A DNA stretch of 64,000 bases from Micromonospora wenchangensis (GCF_002210435.1 NZ_MZMV01000035.1:1-64000), one strand, 5' to 3'; shown: positions 23,855 to 32,727, counted from the stretch's first letter. Made by a program: numbers and translations. Notes: generated from the sequence alone by a model not told the origin.

Positions 23855-25615
23855 ATGACCGACGACCGGACCGACGGCCGGATCGACAGCCCCGGCGAGC
23901 CCGTCGGCCGGGTGCTCGGCACCGCCGACGCCACCCCGTTGCAGTTCTGGACGGCCGTCTCGCCCGGCAGCTACCTCCAGCTCGACGACGTCGTGGTCAC
24001 CCGACGCGACCTGCCCGACCGGGAGCCGGTCACCATCGCCGGGGTGGTCACCCAGGTCCGCGCGCGGCACGAGGGCGCCCAGTTCGAGTCGGACGTCTTC
24101 GCCATCGCCGACGGCACCCTCCCCGCCCAGGTGCAGGAGGCCGCCGAGATCACCACCACCCGGGTCGACCCCGAGCTGTACGTGCCGCCCGCGCCGGGTG
24201 CCACCGTGCACCGGGCCGAGGGCGACGCCCGCGCCCGCGCGCTGCACTTCGACCGGATGGAACGGCGCATCCCGATGGGGATGGGCCGCGACGGCGTCCC
24301 GGTCTACCTCAACGCCGACTTCCTCGACGGCAGCCGGGGCGCGCACGTGTCGATCTCCGGCATCTCCGGGGTCGCCACCAAGACCAGCTTCGCCACCTTC
24401 CTGCTCTACTCGGTGTTCCGCTCCGGGGTGCTCGGCGGCGACGCGGTCAACGCCAAGGCGCTGATCTTCAACGTCAAGGGCGAGGACCTGCTCTTCCTCG
24501 ACCACCCGAACGCCCGCCTCGACGACACCACCCGGGCCGCGTACGCGAAGCTGGGGCTGGCCGCCGGCGCGTTCCCCGACGTGCGGGTCTACGCCCCGCC
24601 CCGGGTCGGCGACGCCTCCGGCACCCCCGACGTGAGCAGCCGGCTCACCGGCGTCGACGCCTTCTACTGGACGCTGAGCGAGTTCTGCGCCGACCGCCTC
24701 CTGCCGTACGTCTTCGCCGACGCCGACGACGAACGCCAGCAGTACACGATGGTGGTGCACTCGGTCACCGCCCACCTGGCCCGCTACGCCCAACCCGCCG
24801 ACGGTGGGGTCAGCGTCGACGGGGTGCGCCTCGGCTCCTACGCCGACCTGGTCGACCACGTCGTCGAGCAGCTCAACGACGACGAGACCCGGGGCGACTG
24901 GGCGGGCAGCGCGGTCGGCCTGGGCACGGTCAACGCGTTCGCCCGCCGGCTGATCGGCAGCAAGAAGGACCTCGGCCGGCTGATCCGCGGCGACCTGGCC
25001 ACCCGCCGCCCGCACTCCATCAACACCGCCGAGAGCGCCCAGGTCACCGTCGTCGACCTGCACAACCTGCCGGACCGCGCACAGCGTTTCGTGGTCGGCG
25101 TGACGCTGCGCGGCGAGTTCGAACGCAAGGAGAAGGCCGGCACCGCCAAGCCGCTGCTCTTCGTCGTCCTCGACGAGCTGAACAAGTACGCCCCCCGCGA
25201 GGGCTCCTCCCCCATCAAGGAGGTGCTGCTCGACATCGCCGAGCGGGGCCGCTCGCTCGGGGTGATCCTGGTCGGCGCGCAGCAGACGGCCAGCGAGGTC
25301 GAACGGCGGATCGTCACCAACTCGGCGATCCGGGTGGTCGGCCGGCTCGACCCGGCCGAGGCGTCCCGCCCCGAGTACGGCTTCCTCCCGCCGGCCCAGC
25401 GGCAACGCGCCCTGCTGGCCAAGCCGGGCACCATGTTCGTCAACCAGCCCGACATCCCGGTCCCGCTGTGCCTGGAGTTCCCCTTCCCCGCGTGGGCGAC
25501 CCGGGTGTCCGAGGCCGGCCGGGCCCCGTCGGAGACGCTGCGCTCGATCACCGGCTCGATCGACCCGTTCGCCGTGGTCGGCTCGGGCGGCGTCGACGAC
25601 GACATTCCGTTCTAG
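23855..25615 (+). CDS. herA: HerA-type FtsK/HerA superfamily ATPase
   Basis: 586 aa. An N-terminal HAS-barrel-like region (LQLDDVVVTRRDLPDREPVTIAGVV, about 40-65) precedes a RecA-like ATPase core. Walker-A region SGISGVATKTS (about 170), Walker B LLFVVLDELNKYAP, and the HerA-type sensor region GVILVGAQQTASEVERRIVTNS with an arginine-finger-like RVVGRLDPAEA. HerA hexamers translocate double-stranded DNA and drive NurA in end resection. The P-loop is not canonical: the glycine before the lysine is missing. ATG 23855 has GGAG seven bases upstream. First gene of a block with sbcD (13 bp later), sbcC and nurA. Confidence 0.85.
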   Translation: MTDDRTDGRIDSPGEPVGRVLGTADATPLQFWTAVSPGSYLQLDDVVVTRRDLPDREPVTIAGVVTQVRARHEGAQFESDVFAIADGTLPAQVQEAAEITTTRVDPELYVPPAPGATVHRAEGDARARALHFDRMERRIPMGMGRDGVPVYLNADFLDGSRGAHVSISGISGVATKTSFATFLLYSVFRSGVLGGDAVNAKALIFNVKGEDLLFLDHPNARLDDTTRAAYAKLGLAAGAFPDVRVYAPPRVGDASGTPDVSSRLTGVDAFYWTLSEFCADRLLPYVFADADDERQQYTMVVHSVTAHLARYAQPADGGVSVDGVRLGSYADLVDHVVEQLNDDETRGDWAGSAVGLGTVNAFARRLIGSKKDLGRLIRGDLATRRPHSINTAESAQVTVVDLHNLPDRAQRFVVGVTLRGEFERKEKAGTAKPLLFVVLDELNKYAPREGSSPIKEVLLDIAERGRSLGVILVGAQQTASEVERRIVTNSAIRVVGRLDPAEASRPEYGFLPPAQRQRALLAKPGTMFVNQPDIPVPLCLEFPFPAWATRVSEAGRAPSETLRSITGSIDPFAVVGSGGVDDDIPF

Positions 25616-25628
25616 GGGGCCGGCCGCC

Positions 25629-26777
25629 ATGAAGATCCTGCACACCTCCGACTGGCACGTCGGCAAGGTGCTCAAGGGGCAGTCCCGGGCCGAGGAGCAC
25701 AAGCAGGTGCTCGCCGGGGTCATCGAGATCGCCCACGCCGAACGCCCCGACCTGGTCATCGTCGCCGGTGACCTCTACGACACGGCCGCCCCCAGCCCGG
25801 AGGCGACCCGGCTGGTCACCCGGGCGTTGACCGCGCTGCGGCGGACCGGGGCCGACGTGGTGGCGATCGGCGGCAACCACGACAACGGCAACGCCCTCGA
25901 CGCGCTGCGCCCCTGGGCCGAGGCGGCCGGCATCACCCTGCGCGGCGGGGTCCGGGAGAATCCCGCCGAGCACGTCGTCGACGGGGTCACCGCCACGGGC
26001 GAACGCTGGCAGCTCGCCGCGCTGCCGTTCCTGTCCCAGCGGTACGCCGTCCGCGCGGTGGAGATGTACGAGCTGACCGCCGCCGAGGCCACCCAGACGT
26101 ACGCCGACCACCTCGGCCGGGTGCTGGCCAAGCTGACCGAGGGGTTCACCGAGCCGGACCGGGTGCACCTGGTCACCGCCCACCTCACCGTGGTCGGGGC
26201 GAGCACCGGCGGCGGCGAGCGCGACGCGCACACCGTCCTCGGGTACGCCGTGCCCGCGTCGGTCTTCCCCGGCACCGCGCACTACGTGGCGCTGGGGCAC
26301 CTGCACCGGTCCCAGCGGGTGATCGGGCCGTGCCCGATCCGCTACAGCGGCAGCCCCATCGCGGTCGACTTCGGCGAGCAGGAGAACGTCTGCTCGGTGA
26401 CGCTGGTCGAGGTGGGCGCCACCTCGGCCGCCCGGATCCGGGAGGTGCCGGTGGCGGCGGCGGTGCCGCTGCGCACGGTCCGCGGCACCCTCGCCCAGTT
26501 GGCTGCGGCGGACCCACCGGAGGGCTGGCTGCGGGTGTTCGTCCGGGAACAGCCCCGGGCCGGGCTGCGGGAGGAGGTGCAGGAGCTGTTCCCCCGCGCG
26601 CTGGAGATCCGCATCGACCCGGAGCTGCTGCCCACCCCGGGCAGCGGCACCCGGGTCGCCCAGCGGGCCGGCCGCTCACCCCGGGAGCTGTTCGCCGACT
26701 ACCTGGGCAGCCGGGGCCACGAGGACGACGGGGTCCGAGACCTCTTCGACGAGCTGCTGGAGGAGGTGGAGCGCTGA
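25629..26777 (+). CDS. sbcD: Nuclease SbcD/Mre11 subunit
   Basis: 382-aa metallophosphoesterase. All five phosphodiesterase motifs are present: LHTSDWHVGK, VIVAGDLYDTAAPSPE, AIGGNHDNGNAL, LVTAHLT and ALGHLHRSQ. The C-terminal part is the capping domain that binds DNA and SbcC. With SbcC it opens hairpins and blocked double-strand ends in an ATP-dependent way. Stop codon overlaps the sbcC ATG (TGATG), so the two subunits are co-translated. Confidence 0.95.
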   Translation: MKILHTSDWHVGKVLKGQSRAEEHKQVLAGVIEIAHAERPDLVIVAGDLYDTAAPSPEATRLVTRALTALRRTGADVVAIGGNHDNGNALDALRPWAEAAGITLRGGVRENPAEHVVDGVTATGERWQLAALPFLSQRYAVRAVEMYELTAAEATQTYADHLGRVLAKLTEGFTEPDRVHLVTAHLTVVGASTGGGERDAHTVLGYAVPASVFPGTAHYVALGHLHRSQRVIGPCPIRYSGSPIAVDFGEQENVCSVTLVEVGATSAARIREVPVAAAVPLRTVRGTLAQLAAADPPEGWLRVFVREQPRAGLREEVQELFPRALEIRIDPELLPTPGSGTRVAQRAGRSPRELFADYLGSRGHEDDGVRDLFDELLEEVER

Positions 26778-29251
26778 TGCGACCGATGCGGCTGGACCTG
26801 GCCGGCTTCACCGTCTTCCGCGACGAGACGACGGTCGACTTCACCGACGCCGACTTCTTCGCCCTGGTCGGGCCGACCGGCTCGGGCAAGTCGACGGTGC
26901 TGGACGCGATCTGCTTCGTCCTCTACGGCGCGGTGCCCCGCTGGGGTGGGGCGCGAGGGCTGGCCAACGCGCTCGCCCCGTCGGCGGTGGAGGCCCGGGT
27001 CCGGCTGGTCTTCGAGTCGGCCGGCGACAGGTACGTGGCGACCCGAGTGGTCCGCCGGGACGGCCGGGGCGCGGTCAAGACCGCCAACGCCGGGCTGCAA
27101 CTGATGCCCCCCGGGTTCGACGTGACCAAGCTCGACACCGGGCTCAGCCCGGAGGACCTGGGCGAGGTGCTGGCCGGCACCCCGGCCGAGATGGAACCGG
27201 CCGTGCTGGACGCGGTCGGGCTGCCGTACGAGCAGTTCACCTCCTGCGTGGTGCTGCCGCAGGGGCAGTTCGCCGACTTCCTGCACGCCAAGCCGGCCAC
27301 CCGGCAGCAGATCCTGGTCAACCTACTCGGCCTCGGCGTCTACGAGAACGTGCAGAAGCGCGCCACCGAACGGGCCGGGCAGGCCGAGGCGAAGCTGGAG
27401 ACGGTCGCCCGGATGCTCGCCGGGCTGACCGACGTCGACGACGAGACGCTGGCCGCCGCGTCCGACCGGGTCGACCGGGTACGGGAGCTGGCGGCGGCGG
27501 TCGCGGCGGCCGTACCGGAGCGGGAGCTGGCCCGGACGGCGGCGCGCGAGGCCACGGCGGCGCTGGCCGCGCTCGACGCCGACCTGGCCGGGCTGACCGG
27601 GGTGCGCGCCCCGGCCGGGGTGACCGAGGTGGCCCGCGCGGTGAGCACGGCGCGGGAAGCGGTCGACGCGGCGACCCGCACCGTGGCGCTGGCCGAGGAG
27701 CAGGAGGAGAAGCTGCGCGGCGAGCTGGCCGGCGCGGGCGACGAGAGCGCCCTGCGGCTGCTGCTGCGGGCGCATGCCGACGCGGAACGGCTGACCGGCG
27801 AGGCGGACACGGTCCGGGCGGCGCTGGAGGCGGCGCAGGCCAGGCACGACGCGGCGGCGACGGCGCTCGGCGCGGCCCGGGAGGCGGCGGCGCGGGCCGA
27901 GGCCGAGCTGGAGGCGGCGTTCCGGGCGCACGAGGAGGCCAAGACCGTCGACCAGGCGGTCGCGTTGCGGGCGCACCTGGTGGACGGCGCGACCTGCCCG
28001 GTCTGCGAGCAGCAGGTGCCCCGGGTGCCGGCGGTGCCGGCCGGTTCGGCGGTGGCCGCGGCCACCGCAGCGGGCAAGGCGGCGCGGGCGGCCAGCAAGG
28101 CCGCGCTGGCCCTGGTCGACGAGCGGGACGCGGCGGCCCGGGAGCAGGAGCGGACGCTGGTGCGGCTGCGGGCCCAGCACGACCAGCTGCACGGCCGGCT
28201 GACCGAGCTGGCCGGGCAGCTCGCCGGGGCGGCCACCCCGGCGGCGCTGCGCGACCAGCTCGCCGAGCACGCCCGGCTGCGGCAGGCGCTGGACGGGGCG
28301 GCGGTGGCGGTGCGCACCGGCCGGGACGCCGCCCGCCGGGCCCGGGGCGCGGCGGACACCGCCGAGGAGCGGCTGCGGGCCGCCTGGCGGGACTTCGACA
28401 CCACCCGCGACGGGCTGGCCCGGTTCGGCCCGCCGGCCACCGACCGGGACGACGTGGCCGCCGCCTGGGCGACCCTGGTGCAGTGGGCCGGCGCGCAGGC
28501 CCGACAGCGCCGGGCCGACCGGGACGGGCTGGTCGCCGCGGTGACCGAGGCGCGGTCGGCCGCCGAGGCGGTGGAGGAACGCATCGGTGGCCTGCTCGCC
28601 GCCGCCGGGCTGCCCCCCGCCGACGATCCGGCGCAGGCGGTGGCGGTGGCCGCCGAGCGAGCCGGGGCCGACCTGCGGCGGATCACCGAGCGCCGGGCGC
28701 AGGCCGTCGAGCTGCGGGAGCAGCGCGCCGAGCACGAGCGGCAGGCGCGTACGGCGCGGGCGCTGGCCGGGCACCTGCGGGCCAACAACTTCGAACGGTG
28801 GCTGCTGGCCGAGGCGCTGGACCTGCTGGTCGACGGGGCCTCCCGGATCCTGCGGGAGCTGTCCCAGGGGCAGTACGACCTGGTCCACGACAAGGGCGAG
28901 TTCTTCGTGGTCGACCACCACGACGCGGGGCTGCGCCGGGGGGTGCGGACGCTGTCCGGCGGGGAGACGTTCCAGGCGTCGCTGGCGCTGGCGCTGGCGC
29001 TGTCCGAGCAGCTCGCCGGGATGTCCACCACGGCGGCCAGCCTGGAGTCGATCGTGTTGGACGAGGGGTTCGGCACCCTCGACGCGGCCACCCTGGACAT
29101 CGTCGCCGCGACCCTGGAGAGCCTGGCCGCCCGGGGCGACCGGATGGTCGGCGTGGTCACCCACGTGCCGGCGCTGGCCGAGCGCATCCCGGTGCGCTTC
29201 GAGGTCCGCAAGGACGCCCGCACGGCCCACGTCGAACGGACCGGCCGGTGA
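26777..29251 (+). CDS. sbcC: SMC-family ATPase SbcC/Rad50 subunit
   Basis: 824 aa; shorter than E. coli SbcC (about 1050). N-terminal Walker A GPTGSGKSTVLDAI, Q-loop QGQFADFLHA, a long Ala/Glu/Arg-rich coiled coil, the zinc-hook CPVCEQQVP near residue 405, a second coiled coil, then signature LSGGETFQASLALALAL and Walker B/D-loop LDEGFGTLDAATLD. It clamps DNA and holds ends together for SbcD. ATG 26777 is within the sbcD stop; longer upstream frames are shadow sequence. The stop is the first codon of a dispersed repeat shared with bioF. Confidence 0.95.
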   Translation: MRPMRLDLAGFTVFRDETTVDFTDADFFALVGPTGSGKSTVLDAICFVLYGAVPRWGGARGLANALAPSAVEARVRLVFESAGDRYVATRVVRRDGRGAVKTANAGLQLMPPGFDVTKLDTGLSPEDLGEVLAGTPAEMEPAVLDAVGLPYEQFTSCVVLPQGQFADFLHAKPATRQQILVNLLGLGVYENVQKRATERAGQAEAKLETVARMLAGLTDVDDETLAAASDRVDRVRELAAAVAAAVPERELARTAAREATAALAALDADLAGLTGVRAPAGVTEVARAVSTAREAVDAATRTVALAEEQEEKLRGELAGAGDESALRLLLRAHADAERLTGEADTVRAALEAAQARHDAAATALGAAREAAARAEAELEAAFRAHEEAKTVDQAVALRAHLVDGATCPVCEQQVPRVPAVPAGSAVAAATAAGKAARAASKAALALVDERDAAAREQERTLVRLRAQHDQLHGRLTELAGQLAGAATPAALRDQLAEHARLRQALDGAAVAVRTGRDAARRARGAADTAEERLRAAWRDFDTTRDGLARFGPPATDRDDVAAAWATLVQWAGAQARQRRADRDGLVAAVTEARSAAEAVEERIGGLLAAAGLPPADDPAQAVAVAAERAGADLRRITERRAQAVELREQRAEHERQARTARALAGHLRANNFERWLLAEALDLLVDGASRILRELSQGQYDLVHDKGEFFVVDHHDAGLRRGVRTLSGGETFQASLALALALSEQLAGMSTTAASLESIVLDEGFGTLDAATLDIVAATLESLAARGDRMVGVVTHVPALAERIPVRFEVRKDARTAHVERTGR

Positions 29252-29302
29252 GCGCGGGGAGCGCAGCGCAGCGGAGCCCCGCAGTCGCGAACGAAAGGCG
29301 GG
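29249..29302 (+). repeat. Intergenic repeat element, copy B, anchored on the sbcC stop codon
   Basis: Starts with the TGA of sbcC, continues GCGCGGGGAGCGCAGCG, then GAGCCCCGCAGTCGCGAAC. It matches the sequence following bioF (1-53, minus strand), including the anchoring at the stop codon. It separates sbcC from nurA in an otherwise tightly packed operon. Confidence 0.6.
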
Positions 29303-29338
29303 CACCGTGAGTGGGGCGTCGGTTCGTGGGGCGGTGAC

Positions 29339-30304
29339 GTGACCGGGCCGCAGCTGTTCGTGGACGCCTGGGACCCGTCCTACGGGGCGTCGTTCGAGGC
29401 GACCCCGGGCGGGCCGGTCGCGCCGAGCAGCACCCAGGTCGACACCGACGTGGAGCTGCCGGCGGTGGACTGGCGGGCGATCGGCCCCCGGGCCGGAGTG
29501 GCCGCCCCGCACGTGGTGCTGCTCGTCGACGGGGTACGTCGGATCGACGCCAGCGTGTGGACGGCCGAGGAGGACGGTGCGTCGTACCCGGGGATCGCCG
29601 CCTCGTACGCGGCCGGGGTGGTCCGTTGCGACCTGGAGCGCGGCGCGGCGGAGCTGGCCGGCGCGCGGGTGGGGCGGGGGCTGTTCACGGCGAGCCCGTC
29701 GGCGCAGGAGGTGACCTGCGGGCAGGTGCGTTACCCGGTGCACCGGGTCGGCGGCAGCGGTGAGCTGAGCAAGCTGCCGGCGGCGGTCCAGGCCCCGCTG
29801 ACCGCGTTGGAGGTGGCCGTGTCCGACGCGGCCCGCACCGACGGGGACCTGCTGGTGGTGGACGGTCCGCTGCGGGCCCGCCGGCAGTTGCCGCGCACCC
29901 TGGGCTACATCAAGACGCAGCACAGCCAGTATCTCGACGCCCGGCTCACCGCAGTGGTCACCGGGCTGGGCTCCGGCCAGCGGTCCCCGGTGTTCCGGCT
30001 GGGCACCGCCTGGGGCGGCTGGTCGTGGTACCTGCGGCTGCCGGTGGCGGTGGGTGCGCCCTGGGCCGGGATCGTCCGGTTGGAGTGCTCACCGGACCTC
30101 GAACCGCAGGACGCGATCGCGCTGGCCGACCTGTCGCTGGTCACCCTGCCCCGGTTCGCGTCCTCGCCGTACAAGGACCCGCGCGCGCCGCAGAACCTGG
30201 TGCCGATCGCCGGGTTGGAGCGGCGGCTGCGCGGGATGCTGGGCGACGCGCGGCTGCTGCACCGGGCACTGACCATGGCCAGCCGTAGCGGCGGGATCCG
30301 CTGA
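29339..30304 (+). CDS. nurA: NurA-domain nuclease
   Basis: 321 aa. Recognisable NurA pattern: an N-terminal aspartate block (QLFVDAWDPSYG), the core HVVLLVDGVRRIDAS, LLVVDGPLRARRQL and the lysine-bearing GYIKTQHSQYL, then FRLGTAWGGWSWYLRL, and a tail helix LVPIAGLERRLRG. NurA is a 5'-3' nuclease that works with HerA in archaeal double-strand-break resection; aspartates in these positions bind Mn2+. GTG 29339 is the only plausible start in frame after the repeat. Its last base overlaps the next ATG. Context with herA and sbcCD strengthens an otherwise divergent match. Confidence 0.8.
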   Translation: MTGPQLFVDAWDPSYGASFEATPGGPVAPSSTQVDTDVELPAVDWRAIGPRAGVAAPHVVLLVDGVRRIDASVWTAEEDGASYPGIAASYAAGVVRCDLERGAAELAGARVGRGLFTASPSAQEVTCGQVRYPVHRVGGSGELSKLPAAVQAPLTALEVAVSDAARTDGDLLVVDGPLRARRQLPRTLGYIKTQHSQYLDARLTAVVTGLGSGQRSPVFRLGTAWGGWSWYLRLPVAVGAPWAGIVRLECSPDLEPQDAIALADLSLVTLPRFASSPYKDPRAPQNLVPIAGLERRLRGMLGDARLLHRALTMASRSGGIR

Positions 30305-31161
30305 TGGGCCGCCGTCGGGGTGACGACCGGATCGTGGTGGACGTGGCCACCGGCCGGGCGGAGCTGGTGCCGGACCCGGACCGGCCGCGCTCGTGGACGC
30401 TGCTGCTCGACGACGCGCCACAGTCGCATGTGGACCTGGCCGACCCGACCCACCTGGAGTTCGAGTACGTCAGGCGGCTCGGCGCGGCACTGGACCTGAT
30501 CGCCGCGCCGGGTGCGCCACTGCGGGTGCTGCACCTGGGCGGCGGCGCGCTGACCCTGCCCCGGTACGTCCAGGCGACCCGCCCCGGGTCGACGCAGCGG
30601 GTGGCCGAGGTGGACGGCGCACTTGTGGAACTGGTCCGGCGGGAGCTGCCCTGGCCGGCCGACCCGAGGCTGAAGGTACGCGTCGCCGACGCCCGCGCCA
30701 CCCTGGAGTCCAGCCGCGACGCGTCGTACGACGTGGTGGTCGCCGACGTCTTCGCCGGTGCGCGCACCCCGGCCCACCTGACCAGCGCGGAGTACGCCGC
30801 ACAGGTGGCCCGGGTGCTCGCGCCGGCCGGCTGGTACCTGGCCAACCTGGCCGACGGGCCGCCGTTGCGGCACACCCGTGCCCAGGTGGCCACGGTCCGC
30901 CAGGTGCTGCCCCGGGCCGCCCTGGTCGGTGACGCGGCCGTGCTGCGCGGGCGGCGGCACGGCAACCTGGTGCTGGTGGCCGGGCGGGTCGAACCGCCGG
31001 TGCCGGAGCTGACCCGGCGCGCGGCCGGGGACTGGTTCCCGGGGCGGGTGCTGGCCGGGGCCGAGCTGGACCGGTTCGTCGCCGGTGCCGCCGTGGTCAC
31101 CGACGCGGACGCCACCGACTCGCTGCCGCCACCGCCCGGAATTTTTTCGGTCCGCCGTTGA
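30304..31161 (+). CDS. Spermidine synthase-like SAM-binding protein
   Basis: 285 aa. Rossmann-type SAM/dcSAM-binding core: VLHLGGGALTLPRYV (motif I), RVAEVDGALVELVRRELP (acidic residue of motif II) and YDVVVADVFAGARTPAHL (motif post-II). Related actinobacterial proteins are annotated spermidine synthase or fused MFS/spermidine synthase without the transporter part; the real substrate is unknown. ATG 30304 overlaps the nurA TGA, so it is co-translated with a DNA-repair nuclease. Its stop codon overlaps the ECF-type promoter of the next gene. Confidence 0.8.
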   Translation: MGRRRGDDRIVVDVATGRAELVPDPDRPRSWTLLLDDAPQSHVDLADPTHLEFEYVRRLGAALDLIAAPGAPLRVLHLGGGALTLPRYVQATRPGSTQRVAEVDGALVELVRRELPWPADPRLKVRVADARATLESSRDASYDVVVADVFAGARTPAHLTSAEYAAQVARVLAPAGWYLANLADGPPLRHTRAQVATVRQVLPRAALVGDAAVLRGRRHGNLVLVAGRVEPPVPELTRRAAGDWFPGRVLAGAELDRFVAGAAVVTDADATDSLPPPPGIFSVRR

Positions 31162-31186
31162 TCCGCTGGGAAGAGCGGTCCGTATC
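31159..31186 (+). promoter_or_regulatory. ECF-type promoter of the sigma factor gene
   Basis: TGATCC (31159-31164), 16-bp spacer, CGTATC (31181-31186); it resembles the mycobacterial SigL consensus TGAACC-N16-CGTNNA. The -35 box begins with the stop codon of the preceding gene. A start near 31193 would give a leader of about 50 nt. A matching promoter precedes the lipoprotein gene (32875-32902). Confidence 0.6.
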
Positions 31187-31243
31187 AACGGTCGGCGCCC
31201 TCCCCGTGGGCCCGCTGATGTCGGTGGACAGCAGGAGGTCTGG

Positions 31244-31948
31244 ATGAGTGCGGTCGCGGCCGGCTTGCACGGTGAACTGGCCAGGCCAGGGTGGATGTTC
31301 GCCCGGGCCCAACCGCAGTCGCGTGCGTCGAGGTCCAGCCGGGGGGTCGACGCCGGTCCCACCGATCGCCAGAATGGCCCGGTGACCCCCCGATCGACGC
31401 CCGGGCGGCACCAGGCCCCGGCGACGACGCCCGAGGCGAGCCACTCCGACCAGCTGGTCCGGTTGCTCTACGCCGAGCACGCCGGCCCGCTGCTGATGTT
31501 CGTGATGCGGTTGACCGGTGGTGACCGGCAACGCGCCGAGGACATCGTGCAGGAGACGCTGCTGCGGGCCTGGCGCAACGCGCACCGGCTGGGCGTGCAG
31601 GGGCAGGGTTCGCTGCGGCCCTGGCTGGTCACGGTGGCCCGGCGGATCGCCATCGACGAGCACCGCAGCGAGCAGGCCCGCCCGCCCGAGACGTACGACC
31701 GGGACCTGACGGCGTTCGCCGAGGCGGACAGCACCGACCGGGTGCTGCGCACCATGACGGTGGCGGACGCGCTGCGTACGCTGAGCCAGTCGCACCGGGA
31801 GATCCTGGTGGCGACGTACTTCCGCGGGCGGACGGTGCCGGAGGCGGCCGAGGAGTTGGGCCTGCCGCTGGGCACCGCCAAGTCGCGGGTCTACTACGCG
31901 CTGCGCGCGCTGCGCACGGCCCTACAGGAGAGGGGGGTGACGGAATGA
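31244..31948 (+). CDS. sigL: ECF RNA polymerase sigma factor, SigL-like
   Basis: 234 aa. Region 2: LLYAEHAGPLLMFVMRLTGG, with AEDIVQETLLRAWRN (polymerase-core and -10 recognition). Region 4: LSQSHREILVATYFRGRTV and a helix-turn-helix ending GTAKSRVYYALRALR. ATG 31244 has a perfect AGGAGG five bases upstream; about 60 unconserved residues precede region 2, so GTG 31382 is an alternative start. The next gene overlaps by four bases (ATGA) and encodes a zinc anti-sigma factor, as in mycobacterial sigL-rslA. Autoregulation is suggested by the ECF promoter just upstream. Confidence 0.88.
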   Translation: MSAVAAGLHGELARPGWMFARAQPQSRASRSSRGVDAGPTDRQNGPVTPRSTPGRHQAPATTPEASHSDQLVRLLYAEHAGPLLMFVMRLTGGDRQRAEDIVQETLLRAWRNAHRLGVQGQGSLRPWLVTVARRIAIDEHRSEQARPPETYDRDLTAFAEADSTDRVLRTMTVADALRTLSQSHREILVATYFRGRTVPEAAEELGLPLGTAKSRVYYALRALRTALQERGVTE

Positions 31949-32727
31949 GCCGGGCAGACCACATGGACGTCGCCGCGTACGCGCTCGGCGTCCTGGACGT
32001 GCAGGACACGGAACGGTTCGAGGAACACCTCGCCACCTGCTGGGCCTGCGCCGCCGAGTTGGAGACGATGGTCCCGGTGGTGGGGCTGCTCTCCGACATC
32101 GACGGCGAGACGATGATGGCGATGGAGCAGACCGCCACGGATCCGCGGCTGCTGGACCGTACCCTGGTCGCGGTCCGGACCCACCGGCGCAAGGCGCGGT
32201 TCCGGCAGGTGCTGACGATGGCCGCCGCGGTGGTGGCGGTCGGCGCGCTCAGCGGCATCGGGGTCGCCACCTTCGGCGGTACGGTCGGCGGCGACGGCCC
32301 GGTGGTCGCCGAGCCGAGCCGGTCCACCCCGGTGGACGGGCCGGCGAGCCCGCAGCCGACCCGGTCGGGGCCGGCGGTGGGCGGCACCGAGATCGAGGGC
32401 GACCAGTTCGACGCCACCGACGGCAGCACCGGCGTGAAGACCACGATGTGGCTGGACAGCAAGGAGTACGGCACCTGGATCGGGTTCAACCTGACCCGGT
32501 TGCCCGGCCCGCGCACCTGCCGGCTGGTGGTGGTCCGCAAGAACGACACCACCGAGGTGATCTCCACCTGGGCGGTGCCGGGAACGGGTTACGGCACCAC
32601 CGCCAACCCGCAGGATCTCCAGTTGGAGGCGTCCACCTCGGCGCCGCGCGGTGAGATCGCGAAATTGCAGGTGCAGTCGGTGGACGCCAACGGCGTGGCG
32701 AGCCCGCTGGTCACCGTCGTGCCCTGA
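31945..32727 (+). CDS. Zinc anti-sigma factor, RslA-like, membrane-anchored
   Basis: 260 aa. N-terminal cytosolic ZAS domain with HLATCWAC (H28, C32, C35; histidine H6 as possible fourth ligand), one transmembrane helix at about 88-110, then a 150-aa extracytoplasmic domain (Pro/Ser-rich stretch followed by a beta-rich region with TTMWLDSKEYGTWIGFNLTR). It holds the sigma factor inactive; cysteine oxidation or a surface signal would release it. Translation is coupled to the sigma gene by ATGA overlap. Resembles RslA and RskA-type partners; the stimulus is unknown. Confidence 0.87.
   Translation: MSRADHMDVAAYALGVLDVQDTERFEEHLATCWACAAELETMVPVVGLLSDIDGETMMAMEQTATDPRLLDRTLVAVRTHRRKARFRQVLTMAAAVVAVGALSGIGVATFGGTVGGDGPVVAEPSRSTPVDGPASPQPTRSGPAVGGTEIEGDQFDATDGSTGVKTTMWLDSKEYGTWIGFNLTRLPGPRTCRLVVVRKNDTTEVISTWAVPGTGYGTTANPQDLQLEASTSAPRGEIAKLQVQSVDANGVASPLVTVVP

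Noticed and set aside
27323..29923. 866-codon minus-strand open frame across sbcC
   Set aside because: Shadow of sbcC; His/Arg/Gly/Pro-rich with no conserved motif.
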